Translations under genes and position numbers: made by a program
The notes under the pieces: generated by a model
The model's input: the letters and a program-made list of their open reading frames with translations, nothing else
Database searches by the model: none
What the model was told of the DNA's origin: nothing
Shown here: positions 1 through 8,621 of the stretch, one piece after another
How positions within the stretch are numbered: position 1 is the first letter of the stretch
How the letters are laid out: each line of letters begins with the position of its first letter
Assembly: GCA_017996515.1 (NCBI GenBank)
Contig: JAGOGU010000036.1
Location: forward strand, 1 to 10,596
Direction: 5' to 3'
Origin: Allobrachymonas sp.
Lineage (GTDB): Bacteria > Pseudomonadota > Gammaproteobacteria > Burkholderiales > Burkholderiaceae_C
Length of the DNA stretch: 10,596 bases

Positions 1-515
1 CGAACCAATCCGCCAACTGGGCGACATTGGTCAAACAAGACGCCAATCTTTACCGTGTGGATGACAAGCTCTACCGCAGCGAGCAATTGACGGTACAAGA
101 TGCTGAAGCCATGAAAGCGCTTGGCATCAAAAGCGTTATCAATCTGCGCTATTTCAACCGCCGTAAAAACCAGACTGCCTTGCTGGACAAAAATCTGATT
201 TTGCTGAATCGCCCTTTACTGACCTGGGATATCAGGCCCCAACAAATTGCAGAAATTCTGCACCTGATCGAACAACAGCAAACACTGGGGCCTGTGCTGA
301 TACATTGCTACCATGGCGCTGACCGAACCGGACTCATTGCTGGCATGTACCGCATTATTTTTCAGGGCTGGAGCATGGAAGACGCCAAGGCGGAAATGCA
401 GCAAGGCCCATACGGGCACCACAAGGTGTGGAAAAACATTGACCGCTTATTCAATGAAAAGACCATTGAACAAGTGCAAGCCCAGTTGAATCAGCTGCGT
501 GAGCAAAAGCAATAA
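1..515 (+). CDS. Protein-tyrosine/dual-specificity phosphatase family protein, 5' end cut by window edge
   Basis: This is the C-terminal part of a cysteine-dependent phosphatase. The active-site signature HCYHGADRTG is plain: nucleophile Cys at bases 306-308, then five residues and the phosphate-binding Arg (CX5R). The TWD around bases 222-230 may carry the general-acid Asp. The reading frame is open from base 3, and residues before the first possible start (TTG at 27) read NQSANWATLVKQDANLYRVDDKLYRS, which fits the usual N-terminal region of these proteins (NW...NLYRV...LYRSEQ). The true start, and probably a signal peptide, therefore lies left of the window. About 171 codons are visible, and the C-terminus is Gln/Lys-rich. 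Expected activity is removal of phosphate from phosphotyrosine or another phospho-substrate; the substrate is unknown. GC content is about 49% over the first 360 bases by hand count, against about 60% in lysS, which suggests a different history. It converges on lysS. The family call is firm, the biological role is not. Confidence 0.85.
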   Translation, partial: NQSANWATLVKQDANLYRVDDKLYRSEQLTVQDAEAMKALGIKSVINLRYFNRRKNQTALLDKNLILLNRPLLTWDIRPQQIAEILHLIEQQQTLGPVLIHCYHGADRTGLIAGMYRIIFQGWSMEDAKAEMQQGPYGHHKVWKNIDRLFNEKTIEQVQAQLNQLREQKQ

Positions 516-622
516 AAGTTGCCCGACCTGTGTCCTGTCTTGACTCTTTCGAATTGCGCTAAATACCCGCCCCTGTCTTTACAAAGCTTGGGCGATCCTT
601 TTAATAACCCAGCCGACCCCGT

Positions 623-2176
<1,554 letters not shown>

Positions 2177-2209
2177 GGTGCTAGACAGCAGTTTTCAAGG
2201 CAAACCTCT

Positions 2210-2215
2210 ATTCTA
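2210..2215 (-). promoter_or_regulatory. Possible lysS -10 box
   Basis: On the minus strand the hexamer TAGAAT (five of six matches to TATAAT) sits 34 bases upstream of the lysS ATG. The hexamer 17 bases further upstream, TGGTTG, is a poor -35 match. This is a visual candidate only. Confidence 0.3.
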
Positions 2216-2285
2216 ATTCGCCGCCGCACCAACAACCATAGCCACAACCATTTCCAATCACCGGCCAAAGCCGTTTGCACGTGCA

Positions 2286-2300
2286 CCATCCAATAGATGG
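2286..2300. repeat. Short perfect inverted repeat in the lysS-cysP divergent region
   Basis: CCATC and GATGG flank the 5-base spacer CAATA. The arms are only 5 bases long, so chance is a reasonable explanation. It lies in the 245-base gap between the divergent genes lysS and the sulfate-binding protein, upstream of the two longer repeats described separately. Confidence 0.4.
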
Positions 2301-2316
2301 CGGCCTGCGCTCGCTC

Positions 2317-2341
2317 TCTATATTTCTTCAGGAAATATAGA
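2317..2341. promoter_or_regulatory. Perfect 10-bp inverted repeat, candidate operator upstream of the sulfate operon
   Basis: TCTATATTTC and GAAATATAGA are exact reverse complements separated by the 5-base spacer TTCAG. The element is AT-rich, lies about 80 bases before the cysP start codon and has no T-tract on either side, so it looks more like a protein-binding site than a terminator. Sulfate uptake operons in proteobacteria are commonly activated by LysR-type regulators of the CysB/Cbl/SsuR group, which bind AT-rich dyads near -35 to -70. If the TATGAT at 2353-2358 is the -10 box, this dyad covers the -35 position. Assignment to CysB is inference; the symmetry itself is seen directly. Confidence 0.5.
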
Positions 2342-2352
2342 TACAAGAAAAA

Positions 2353-2358
2353 TATGAT
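2353..2358 (+). promoter_or_regulatory. Possible -10 box of the sulfate transport operon
   Basis: TATGAT matches TATAAT at five of six positions and lies 63 bases before the cysP start. The position expected for the -35 box (2330-2335, AGGAAA) is poor, as is usual for activator-dependent promoters, and falls inside the 2317-2341 inverted repeat. No experimental start site is known from the sequence. Confidence 0.3.
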
Positions 2359-2369
2359 TGGTTTGGAAT

Positions 2370-2388
2370 AAAAGTCTTTTAGACTTTT
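2370..2388. repeat. Perfect 8-bp inverted repeat in the cysP leader
   Basis: AAAAGTCT and AGACTTTT are exact reverse complements around a TTT spacer. It lies 33 bases upstream of the cysP ATG. As RNA it would form a modest A/U-rich stem; as DNA it could be a second regulator site beside the dyad at 2317-2341. It is not followed by a run of T on the plus strand, so it is not a convincing terminator. Confidence 0.45.
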
Positions 2389-2421
2389 GCTTCACCTACA
2401 CCAATCATTTTCCGAACCACC

Positions 2422-3513
2422 ATGTCACATCCGTTTTTTACCCAGATCCTTTTTCGTCGTTCCGCCCTCAAACGATTGGCCGGCAGCGTGTTGGCTATTG
2501 GCATGACAGGCATGCTGGCGGCCTGCAACAAGACAGGCACAGGCTCGGCCGCTACGGCCGCATCACAGGGCGCGGCAGGAAGTGCCGCCGTTTTGCTCAA
2601 CGTCAGCTACGACGTATCGCGCGAATTTTACAAAGACATCAACACCGGCTATCTGCAGGCAGCCGCCCGGGCGGGCAAACCGGTTGCTGTGCAGCAATCG
2701 CACGGCGGCAGCAGCAAGCAGGTGCGCAGCGTGGCAGAAGGCTTGCAGGCCGATGTGGTGACCATGAACCAGGCCAGCGATATCGACTTTTTGGTTGAAA
2801 AAGGCCTGGTGGCCAAAGACTGGGCCAGCAAGTTCCCCGACCAGTCCGTACCCAACACGTCTTTGTCGGTCATCCTGGTGCGCAAGGGCAATCCCAAGCA
2901 GATTCGGGACTGGAGCGATTTGGCGCGCGCCGATGTGCAGCCCATCATTCCCAACCCCAAAGTCTCGGGCAATGGCCGCTACACCTGGGCCGCCATTTGG
3001 GGCGCCGTGTTGAAAGACGGCAAAACCGACAGCGAAGCGCAAGCGCTGACCAGCAAAATTTTTGCCAATGTGCCTGTGCTGGATGGTGGTGGCCGCGCCG
3101 CAACCACGACTTTTGCCCAGCGCAACATCGGCGACGCGCTGATTACTTTTGAAAGCGAAGTGCCGTTGATTCAACGCGAGTTCGGCGACAACTTTGACGT
3201 GATTTATCCAAAGTGGACGGTGCTGGCCGAAAATCCGGTGGCCATTGTGGATACCGTCGTGGACAAAAAAGGCACACGCCAGGCTGCGACCGACTATCTG
3301 CAATGGCTGTGGTCGCCCGAAGCGCAAGAGATTGCCGTGCGTCACCACCTGCGCCCACGCCATGCCGACATTTTGGCCAAGCATGCCGACCGCTTCCCAC
3401 AGCAACAGAGCTTTACCGTGAAGGAGCTGTTTGGCGGCTGGAGCACGTTGCTGCAAACGCACTTCAACGATGGCGGCTTTTACGATCAGGCCATGGCTGC
3501 TCGGCAAAAATAA
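2422..3513 (+). CDS. cysP: Sulfate/thiosulfate ABC transporter substrate-binding protein (CysP/Sbp family), predicted lipoprotein
   Basis: This protein captures sulfate or thiosulfate outside the inner membrane and hands it to CysT/CysW. It has 363 residues. Family signatures are SYDVSRE (62-68), SHGGSSKQ (93-100), VRKGNPKQIRDW, NPKVSGNGRYT (178-188), DGGGRAATTTF (221-231), ITFESEV and a C-terminal LFGGW. SYDVSRE, VTMNQ and FESEV resemble CysP more than Sbp, which typically has a Trp at the FESE position, so thiosulfate use is plausible. The N-terminus is unusual: twin arginines (R12-R13, RRSALK), a hydrophobic stretch and a lipobox LAAC (32-35), then a Gly/Ala/Ser linker, so a membrane-anchored lipoprotein, possibly Tat-exported, is predicted instead of a free periplasmic protein. 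No strong ribosome-binding site precedes the ATG. It is the first gene of the operon and its TAA overlaps the next start codon by one base. The family is certain; cysP versus sbp is a judgement. Confidence 0.93.
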   Translation: MSHPFFTQILFRRSALKRLAGSVLAIGMTGMLAACNKTGTGSAATAASQGAAGSAAVLLNVSYDVSREFYKDINTGYLQAAARAGKPVAVQQSHGGSSKQVRSVAEGLQADVVTMNQASDIDFLVEKGLVAKDWASKFPDQSVPNTSLSVILVRKGNPKQIRDWSDLARADVQPIIPNPKVSGNGRYTWAAIWGAVLKDGKTDSEAQALTSKIFANVPVLDGGGRAATTTFAQRNIGDALITFESEVPLIQREFGDNFDVIYPKWTVLAENPVAIVDTVVDKKGTRQAATDYLQWLWSPEAQEIAVRHHLRPRHADILAKHADRFPQQQSFTVKELFGGWSTLLQTHFNDGGFYDQAMAARQK

Positions 3514-4394
3514 TGGCTTCCGTTTCTTCCGCCCTTTCTGCCGCATCATCTGCAGCAGCCAAGCCCCGCCGTTCCTGGCTGCTGCGCAGCCACAGCGTGC
3601 TGCCCGGTTTTTCTCTTTCGCTGGGCATTACCGTGCTGTATCTGTCGCTGGTCATGCTGATTCCGCTGGCTGCAGTATTCGTTACCACGTCGCAACTGGG
3701 GTGGTCGCGCTTTTGGGCCATTGCAACCGATGCGCAAGTCGTGGCGTCTTACAAGCTCACCTTGGGCGCTTCGCTGGTTGCGGCGCTGCTTAATGCCGGA
3801 TTCGGGTTGCTGGTAGCCTGGGTACTGGTGCGTTACGACTTTCCTGCCCGCCGCCTGGTAGATGCCATGGTTGATTTGCCCTTTGCCTTGCCTACGGCGG
3901 TAGCGGGCATTGCACTGACCGCCCTGTACGCCCCCAATGGCTGGATTGGTCAGTATCTGCCCTTCAAGGTCAGCTACACCCCGCTGGGCGTGATGGTGGC
4001 GCTCACCTTTATCGGCCTGCCATTCGTGGTGCGCACCGTGCAGCCAGTGCTGCAAGATTTGCGCCAAGAGCAGGAAGAAGCCGCCGCCATGCTGGGCGCC
4101 AGCCGTTGGCAAACTTTTCGGCACGTCATCATGCCCCATTTGCTGCCCGCTTTGCTGACCGGAGCATCGCTGGCCTTTGCGCGCGCTTTGGGCGAATATG
4201 GCTCGGTCATTTTCATTGCGGGCAATATTCCCTTCAAAACCGAAATCACGCCCTTGCTCATCATCGGCAAGGTTGAGCAACACGATCTGCCCGGCGCAAC
4301 CGCCATTGCCGTTGTCATGCTGCTGGCGGCTTTTGCCATGTTGCTGAGCATCAACCTGCTGCAAACCTGGAAGCAGCGCAGGCAGTCGATGTAA
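3513..4394 (+). CDS. cysT: Sulfate/thiosulfate ABC transporter permease CysT (CysU)
   Basis: This is one of the two inner-membrane channel subunits of the sulfate importer, 293 residues. The first hydrophobic segment is near 34-58, and further ones lie near 82-106, 115-140, 150-170, 210-230 and 262-286, giving the six-helix fold of this family. The cytoplasmic EAA loop that docks the ATPase is at about 188-208 ([21 protein letters not shown]). [20 protein letters not shown] and [13 protein letters not shown] are typical of CysT. The start chosen is the ATG at 3513, which shares a base with the stop of cysP (TAATG) and gives a normal length; the frame is open further upstream, but that part is the shadow of cysP. 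The overlap implies translational coupling. The Ser/Ala-rich first 20 residues precede the first helix. CysW follows 14 bases downstream. Confidence is high. Confidence 0.96.
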   Translation: MASVSSALSAASSAAAKPRRSWLLRSHSVLPGFSLSLGITVLYLSLVMLIPLAAVFVTTSQLGWSRFWAIATDAQVVASYKLTLGASLVAALLNAGFGLLVAWVLVRYDFPARRLVDAMVDLPFALPTAVAGIALTALYAPNGWIGQYLPFKVSYTPLGVMVALTFIGLPFVVRTVQPVLQDLRQEQEEAAAMLGASRWQTFRHVIMPHLLPALLTGASLAFARALGEYGSVIFIAGNIPFKTEITPLLIIGKVEQHDLPGATAIAVVMLLAAFAMLLSINLLQTWKQRRQSM

Positions 4395-4400
4395 AAGGAG
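4395..4400 (+). promoter_or_regulatory. Ribosome-binding site fixing the GTG start of cysW
   Basis: AAGGAG lies directly after the cysT stop and 8 bases before the GTG at 4409. It is the best Shine-Dalgarno sequence in the operon and supports the non-ATG start for cysW. Confidence 0.8.
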
Positions 4401-4408
4401 CATCTCCC

Positions 4409-5248
4409 GTGTTTTCCGCCTCACGCCACACCCCCGTTACGCAAGAGCCGCGCTGGCTGCGCTACACCCTGATAACCGTTGCCATCGTGTATCTGGCGCT
4501 GTTTCTGCTGGTACCCTTGATCAGCATCTTTTACGAAGCCTTGCGACAAGGCGTTGCTGTGTATTGGGCAGCGATGACCGAGCCGGATGCGCTATCTGCC
4601 ATTCGGCTCACGGTATGGGTAGCGGCCATTGCCCTGCCCCTCAATGCCGTTTTTGGCATTGCTGCGGCATGGGCGGTCACCAAATTCGACTTTCGCGGCA
4701 AAAGCATTTTGCTCACCCTGATTGATCTGCCCTTTTCGGTTTCGTCCGTCATTGCCGGCCTGGCGCTGGTGCTGGTGTACGGCGCCAACGGCTGGATGGG
4801 CGGCTGGCTGGAATCGCACGGCGTGCAAATCATCTTTGCCGTACCGGGCATTGTGCTGGCAACGATTTTCACCACCTTTCCCTTTGTGGCGCGCGAGTTG
4901 ATTCCGCTCATGCAGCAGCAGGGCACCGCCGAAGAAGAAGCGGCGCGGCTGCTGGGCGCCAATGGCTGGCAGATCTTCCGGCGCATCACGCTGCCCAATA
5001 TCAAATGGGCGTTGTTGTATGGCTTGATCCTGGTCAACGCGCGCGCCATGGGCGAGTTTGGCGCCGTCTCCATCGTTTCCGGCCATATTCGCGGCTCCAC
5101 CAACACCATGCCGCTGCACATCGAGGTGGCCTACAACGAATACCAGTTTGCCGCCGCTTTTGCCATGGCTTCGCTGCTGGCCATGCTGGCGCTGCTGACG
5201 CTGGTGCTCAAGTACGTGGTGGAGCGCCTGCACCCCAAGCAGAATTAA
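4409..5248 (+). CDS. cysW: Sulfate/thiosulfate ABC transporter permease CysW
   Basis: This is the second channel subunit of the sulfate importer, paired with CysT in the inner membrane. It has 279 residues, close to the family norm. Hydrophobic helices lie near 19-43, 66-90, 100-124, 140-162, 200-222 and 246-268. The EAA loop is at about 175-196 ([22 protein letters not shown]). [30 protein letters not shown] and [16 protein letters not shown] are hallmarks of CysW and separate it from CysT. It starts with GTG at 4409, supported by AAGGAG at a spacing of 8. There are 14 bases between cysT and this start and 49 bases before cysA. The order T-W-A matches sulfate operons elsewhere. Identification is firm. 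Confidence 0.96.
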   Translation: MFSASRHTPVTQEPRWLRYTLITVAIVYLALFLLVPLISIFYEALRQGVAVYWAAMTEPDALSAIRLTVWVAAIALPLNAVFGIAAAWAVTKFDFRGKSILLTLIDLPFSVSSVIAGLALVLVYGANGWMGGWLESHGVQIIFAVPGIVLATIFTTFPFVARELIPLMQQQGTAEEEAARLLGANGWQIFRRITLPNIKWALLYGLILVNARAMGEFGAVSIVSGHIRGSTNTMPLHIEVAYNEYQFAAAFAMASLLAMLALLTLVLKYVVERLHPKQN

Positions 5249-5297
5249 CAGGCCACGTACAGGCCATCTCTTTTCCTTTACCAAGCAATCGTTCGCC

Positions 5298-6335
5298 ATG
5301 CAAATCGCCATACAAGACTTGAGCAAATCCTTTGGTCGCACCACGGTCTGCGACCATCTGAACCTGAACATCGCCAGCGGTGAACTGGTGGCGCTGCTGG
5401 GGCCGTCAGGCTCGGGCAAAACATCCTTGCTGCGCATCATCGCGGGCCTGGAAGCGCCCGACAGCGGCGCCGTGCTGTTTGACGGAAAAGATGTCACCCA
5501 TTTGGACGCCCGCCGCCGCAACATCGGCTTCATGTTCCAGCATTACGCGCTGTTCGGCCACATGACCGTAGCCGAAAACGTGGCATTCGGGCTCTCCATC
5601 CTGCCCGCGGCCACCCGCCCTTCCCGCTCGCAAATCGATGAGCGGGTGCAATACCTGCTGGACAAGGTGCAACTGGGGCACTTGGGCCAGCGTTACCCGC
5701 AGCAGCTATCGGGCGGCCAGCGCCAGCGCGTTGCTTTGGCGCGCGCATTGGCCACGCAACCGCGCCTGCTGTTGCTGGACGAACCCTTTGGCGCTCTGGA
5801 CGCCAAAGTGCGTAAAGAACTGCGCCGCTGGTTGCGGCAAATCCACCACGAGATGGGCGTCACCAGCATCTTTGTGACGCACGATCAGGATGAGGCGCTG
5901 GAAGTGGCCGATCGCGTGGTCATCATGAATGCAGGCCGTATCGAGCAAGTTGGCAGCCCCACGCAGGTGTATGAGCAGCCCGCCACGCCGTTCGTCATGG
6001 AATTTCTGGGCGAGGTCAATCACTTGCACCCGCAAGGCGGCAGCGCATCACCGCGCTATGTGCGCCCGCACGAAATACGTGTGCTGCCCGCCACAGGCGA
6101 CGCGAGCAACAAGCCCGCAGATGCCATTGTTGCCACCTGGCGCAGCACCCACATCGTGGGGCCTTACACCTATATGGAATTTGCCCGCAATGACGATCAG
6201 ACCCTGCTCAATGTGCAACTCAGCCACAGCGAGCAAGAAGAACTGGCACGCCAGATACAGTTGGAGCCTGGCAGCCAGGTTTGGCTGCGCCCCACGCGGG
6301 TGACCGAATTCGTGGATGCTGGCGCAGGAATTTAA
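5298..6335 (+). CDS. cysA: Sulfate/thiosulfate import ATP-binding protein CysA
   Basis: This is the ATPase that powers the CysT/CysW sulfate channel from the cytoplasmic side. It has 345 residues, slightly shorter than the 365 of E. coli CysA. All ABC motifs are intact: Walker [10 protein letters not shown] (35-43), Q-loop Gln81 (FQHYALF), signature LSGGQRQR (137-144), Walker B LLLLDEP with Asp161-Glu162, D-loop GALDAKV and switch His195 (VTHDQDEA). After about residue 235 comes the regulatory TOBE-like region, with [15 protein letters not shown] and a C-terminal [11 protein letters not shown] that fit CysA. The ATG at 5298 gives a normal N-terminus although the ribosome-binding site is weak. 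It is the last gene of the operon; no cysB-type regulator follows, as the next gene, accD, converges on it. Identification is firm. Confidence 0.96.
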   Translation: MQIAIQDLSKSFGRTTVCDHLNLNIASGELVALLGPSGSGKTSLLRIIAGLEAPDSGAVLFDGKDVTHLDARRRNIGFMFQHYALFGHMTVAENVAFGLSILPAATRPSRSQIDERVQYLLDKVQLGHLGQRYPQQLSGGQRQRVALARALATQPRLLLLDEPFGALDAKVRKELRRWLRQIHHEMGVTSIFVTHDQDEALEVADRVVIMNAGRIEQVGSPTQVYEQPATPFVMEFLGEVNHLHPQGGSASPRYVRPHEIRVLPATGDASNKPADAIVATWRSTHIVGPYTYMEFARNDDQTLLNVQLSHSEQEELARQIQLEPGSQVWLRPTRVTEFVDAGAGI

Positions 6336-6442
6336 GCGCACGTAAAAAACGCAAGCGCTACCACTGGTACCAACACATAGGCAATGCGCATGCGCGCATC
6401 CGCACCATCCCTCGCGTTTTTTGCTGCGTGTTTTTTTGGTGC
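6336..6442. other. Convergent cysA/accD 3' region with T-tracts and a short palindrome
   Basis: This 107-base gap separates the 3' ends of cysA and accD. It holds a 10-base palindrome GCGCATGCGC at 6386-6395 and two plus-strand T runs, T6 at 6417-6422 and T7 at 6431-6437. The palindrome is 21 bases before the first T run, and only 4-bp stems are found right next to the runs, so the region may end cysA transcription but does not show a clean intrinsic terminator. The minus strand offers no T-tract for accD. Confidence 0.3.
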
Positions 6443-7336
6443 TTATTCGGCGGTCACGCTATCGGCTGGCATGCGCTGCAACATGCTGAGCGTTTGCGCA
6501 ACGGTTTTGCGGATATCGCGGCGATCGCAAATCATGTCGATCGCGCCTTTTTCCAGCAAGAACTCTGCTCGCTGAAAGCCCGGCGGTAATTTCACGCGCA
6601 CCGTGTTCTCGATCACGCGCGGGCCGGCAAAACCGATCAGCGCCTTGGGTTCGGCAATGACCACATCGCTTACAAAAGCAAAACCGGCACTGACGCCACC
6701 CATGGTCGGGTCGGTCAGCACGCTGATGTAAGGCAGCCCTTTTTTGGCCAGGCGGGTCAGCGCCGCATTGGTTTTGGCCATTTGCATCAGCGACAGCAAG
6801 CCCTCTTGCATCCGTGCACCACCGGTGGCGGTAAAGCACACAAAGGGTACTTTCTGGGCAATGGCATGCTCCACACCGCGCACAAAACGTTCACCCACCA
6901 CGCTGCCCATGCTGCCGCCCATGAAGTTGAACTCAAAGCAGGCGGCAACCAGGTCAATGCCGCACACGCTGCCGCCCATGACGATCAGCGCATCGGTCTC
7001 ACCGGTGTTTTCCAGCGCCTCTTTCAAGCGCTCAGGGTATTTGCGGCTGTCTTTGAACTTCAGGGCGTCCATGGGCAACACTTCCTGCCCCAGTTCGTAG
7101 CGGCCTTCTGCGTCCAAAAAGGCATCCAAACGCGCGCGCGCGCCAATGCGGTGATGGTGGCTGCATTGCGGGCACACGTTCTGGTTCTGTTCCAGATCGG
7201 TGCGATACAGCACCGATTCGCAGCTTGGGCACTTGATCCACAACCCTTCTGGCATGGCCGAACGGTACTCGGTCGCAGCCGCATCTGCCGCGGTCTTGGT
7301 TGTTTTGGATGGAAGCAATTTTTCAAGCCAACTCAT
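6443..7336 (-). CDS. accD: Acetyl-CoA carboxylase carboxyltransferase subunit beta
   Basis: AccD pairs with AccA to form the carboxyltransferase that moves the carboxyl group from biotin to acetyl-CoA, giving malonyl-CoA, the first committed step of fatty-acid synthesis, in the cytoplasm. The protein has 297 residues (E. coli 304). The zinc ribbon of bacterial AccD is intact: Cys36, Cys39, Cys55 and Cys58, with spacing C-X2-C-X15-C-X2-C. The crotonase-like carboxyltransferase fold follows, with [42 protein letters not shown] and [12 protein letters not shown]. The ATG at 7336 is backed by GGAG (minus strand of 7344-7347) at a spacing of 7. It lies downstream of trpA on the same strand, as is common in betaproteobacteria, but with a long 264-base gap. 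folC, often the next gene in related genomes, is not here; cysA converges instead. Identification is certain. Confidence 0.98.
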   Translation of the reverse strand: MSWLEKLLPSKTTKTAADAAATEYRSAMPEGLWIKCPSCESVLYRTDLEQNQNVCPQCSHHHRIGARARLDAFLDAEGRYELGQEVLPMDALKFKDSRKYPERLKEALENTGETDALIVMGGSVCGIDLVAACFEFNFMGGSMGSVVGERFVRGVEHAIAQKVPFVCFTATGGARMQEGLLSLMQMAKTNAALTRLAKKGLPYISVLTDPTMGGVSAGFAFVSDVVIAEPKALIGFAGPRVIENTVRVKLPPGFQRAEFLLEKGAIDMICDRRDIRKTVAQTLSMLQRMPADSVTAE

Positions 7337-7600
7337 GAAGAAACTCCGGTCACAACGATATGGCGGGCATCAGCAACTGACCACAAAGCCCTCGCTTTGC
7401 GCCAACCCCATGCCACGGGTATTTCTGACTGCTTATAGTGCAAAGCATGCACACGAACGTGCGCCTTTGCGCCAGCACAACATTTAGTCACGAAGATTAG
7501 CACAAATGCCACCCCGACCTGCCTGATTCACCCTGTTGATGCCAGGCTTCGGCCCGCACCTTGCACATTTTGCGCATGCTGCAGCAATCCGCGGGTGCAC
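7337..7600 (-). other. 264-base trpA-accD intergenic leader with several small hairpins
   Basis: I see no gene in this stretch. On the minus strand it contains, after the trpA stop, TGCGCA-AAA-TGTGCA (7562-7576, one G-U pair), then a possible -10 box TATAAG (7432-7437), then CAAAGC-GAGG-GCTTTG (7384-7399, perfect 6-bp stem), and finally the accD ribosome-binding site. The decamer TGGCGCAAAG occurs twice in it. None of the hairpins is followed by a T-tract, so read-through from trpA into accD is possible, and accD may also have its own promoter here. The function of the leader is unknown. Confidence 0.4.
7432..7437 (-). promoter_or_regulatory. Possible accD -10 box
   Basis: TATAAG on the minus strand matches TATAAT at five of six positions, 95 bases upstream of the accD start. 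No good -35 hexamer is seen at 16-18 bases. Weak visual candidate. Confidence 0.25.
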
Positions 7601-8401
7601 TCAGGCATCCAGAGCCGCGCGAATGCCTCGCAAGAAATCAGCCACCTGCCGCTCAGGCTCCTGCTCTTGCATCAATTGCAGCAGTTTGCTGCCAATGACC
7701 ACCGCATCGGCATGCTGCCCCACCGCCTGTGCGCTGGCCGCATCGCGAATGCCAAAACCCACGCCTACAGGTATGCGCACATGCTGGCGGATACGCGCCA
7801 ACGCCTCGGCCACGGCCTGTGTGTCCAGCGCGCCCGAACCGGTTACGCCTTTGAGCGATACGTAATACACATAGCCGCTGGCCAGTTGGGCCACCTGGCG
7901 AATACGCTCTTGCGTAGAGGTAGGCGCCAGCAGAAAAATCTGATCCAGGCCCTGCTCCCGCAGGCGGGCGGTAAATTCCGTGCTTTCTTCGGGCGGATAG
8001 TCCACGATGAGCACGCCATCCACGCCGGCGGCGGCGGCATCCTGGGCAAAGGCATAGGGACTGCGCGGCAGATCGTAGCTTTCTACCGAGTTGGCATAGC
8101 CCATGAGCACAACAGGGGTGGTGTCGTCTTGCTGGCGAAACTGGCGCACAGCTGCCAACACTTCGACCATGCCAATGCCGTTGGCAATGGCGCGCTCGCC
8201 CGCCGCCTGAATCACGGGGCCATCGGCCATGGGGTCGCTGAACGGCACGCCCAGTTCGATCAAATCGGCACCCGCTGCAACGGCCGCCTGCATCATGCCC
8301 AAGGTACTATCACTTTGCGGAAAACCGGTCATCAGATAAGGGATGAGCGCCTTGCGGCCCTTTTGCTGCAAGCGGGAAAAGGTAGTGGCGATACGGCTCA
8401 T
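7601..8401 (-). CDS. trpA: Tryptophan synthase alpha subunit
   Basis: TrpA cleaves indole-3-glycerol phosphate to indole and glyceraldehyde-3-phosphate; indole then tunnels to TrpB in the alpha2-beta2 complex to make tryptophan. The protein has 266 residues (E. coli 268) and the TIM-barrel motifs are intact. Catalytic Glu49 and Asp60 fall at exactly the E. coli numbering ([19 protein letters not shown], 48-65). YVSLKGVTG (170-178) and the phosphate-binding GVGFGI and VVIGSKL follow. The start is the ATG at 8401 giving [11 protein letters not shown], the usual N-terminus; the frame is open 33 codons further upstream, but those residues do not resemble TrpA. trpB and trpF, normally directly upstream, are absent: the upstream gene is an OmpA-domain protein closed by a terminator, so trpA must have its own promoter in 8402-8513, where I find no strong match. 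accD follows after 264 bases. Identification is certain. Confidence 0.97.
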   Translation of the reverse strand: MSRIATTFSRLQQKGRKALIPYLMTGFPQSDSTLGMMQAAVAAGADLIELGVPFSDPMADGPVIQAAGERAIANGIGMVEVLAAVRQFRQQDDTTPVVLMGYANSVESYDLPRSPYAFAQDAAAAGVDGVLIVDYPPEESTEFTARLREQGLDQIFLLAPTSTQERIRQVAQLASGYVYYVSLKGVTGSGALDTQAVAEALARIRQHVRIPVGVGFGIRDAASAQAVGQHADAVVIGSKLLQLMQEQEPERQVADFLRGIRAALDA

Positions 8402-8513
8402 GATGGATCTTTGACAAAAGGTTGGGGGCTCAATACAGGCAAGCAAGCAGCACGGCTTACCGCTATTTTGACTGGAAATTTGACCGATCGTGCACAACAC
8501 GGGAAAGACAAAT

Positions 8514-8553
8514 CAGAAAAGAAAGACCCGGCACGCCAGCGCGGCCAGGTCTT
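8514..8553 (-). terminator. Rho-independent terminator of the OmpA-domain gene
   Basis: On the minus strand AAGACCTGGC (plus 8544-8553) pairs with GCCGGGTCTT (plus 8523-8532) over 10 base pairs with one G-U pair. The 11-base loop can itself form a small GC stem. It is followed by a T-rich tail TCTTTTCT. It lies about 70 bases after the stop of the gene at 8622-9173 and before trpA, separating the two transcripts. Confidence 0.8.
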
Positions 8554-8621
8554 GATCGAAAGCTCTCCCAAGCACGGTACAGGCTGCGCAATTGCTCAAT
8601 CGCAGCAGCCGTACGCTGCAC

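Noticed and set aside
516..622. Possible bidirectional terminator between the phosphatase gene and lysS
   Set aside because: I looked for paired arms followed by T-tracts on either strand and found none; the repeated GGTCGG is direct, not inverted.
2274..2285. Palindrome-rich GCACGTGC segment as a regulator site
   Set aside because: Eight-base GC-rich palindromes are common by chance in this composition and nothing else marks this one as functional.
3213..3512. Upstream extension of the cysT reading frame
   Set aside because: The frame is open for 100 codons before the ATG at 3513, but this is the alternative frame of the cysP 3' end. The ATG overlapping the cysP stop gives the normal CysT length.
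2563..3549. A 328-codon open frame on the minus strand
   Set aside because: It is antisense to the sulfate-binding protein gene and its translation shows no family signature.
3546..5533. Long minus-strand open frames of 292 and 313 codons
   Set aside because: They are antisense to cysT, cysW and the start of cysA, all of which carry complete family motifs. The translations are Gln/Gly/Arg-rich shadow-like sequence.
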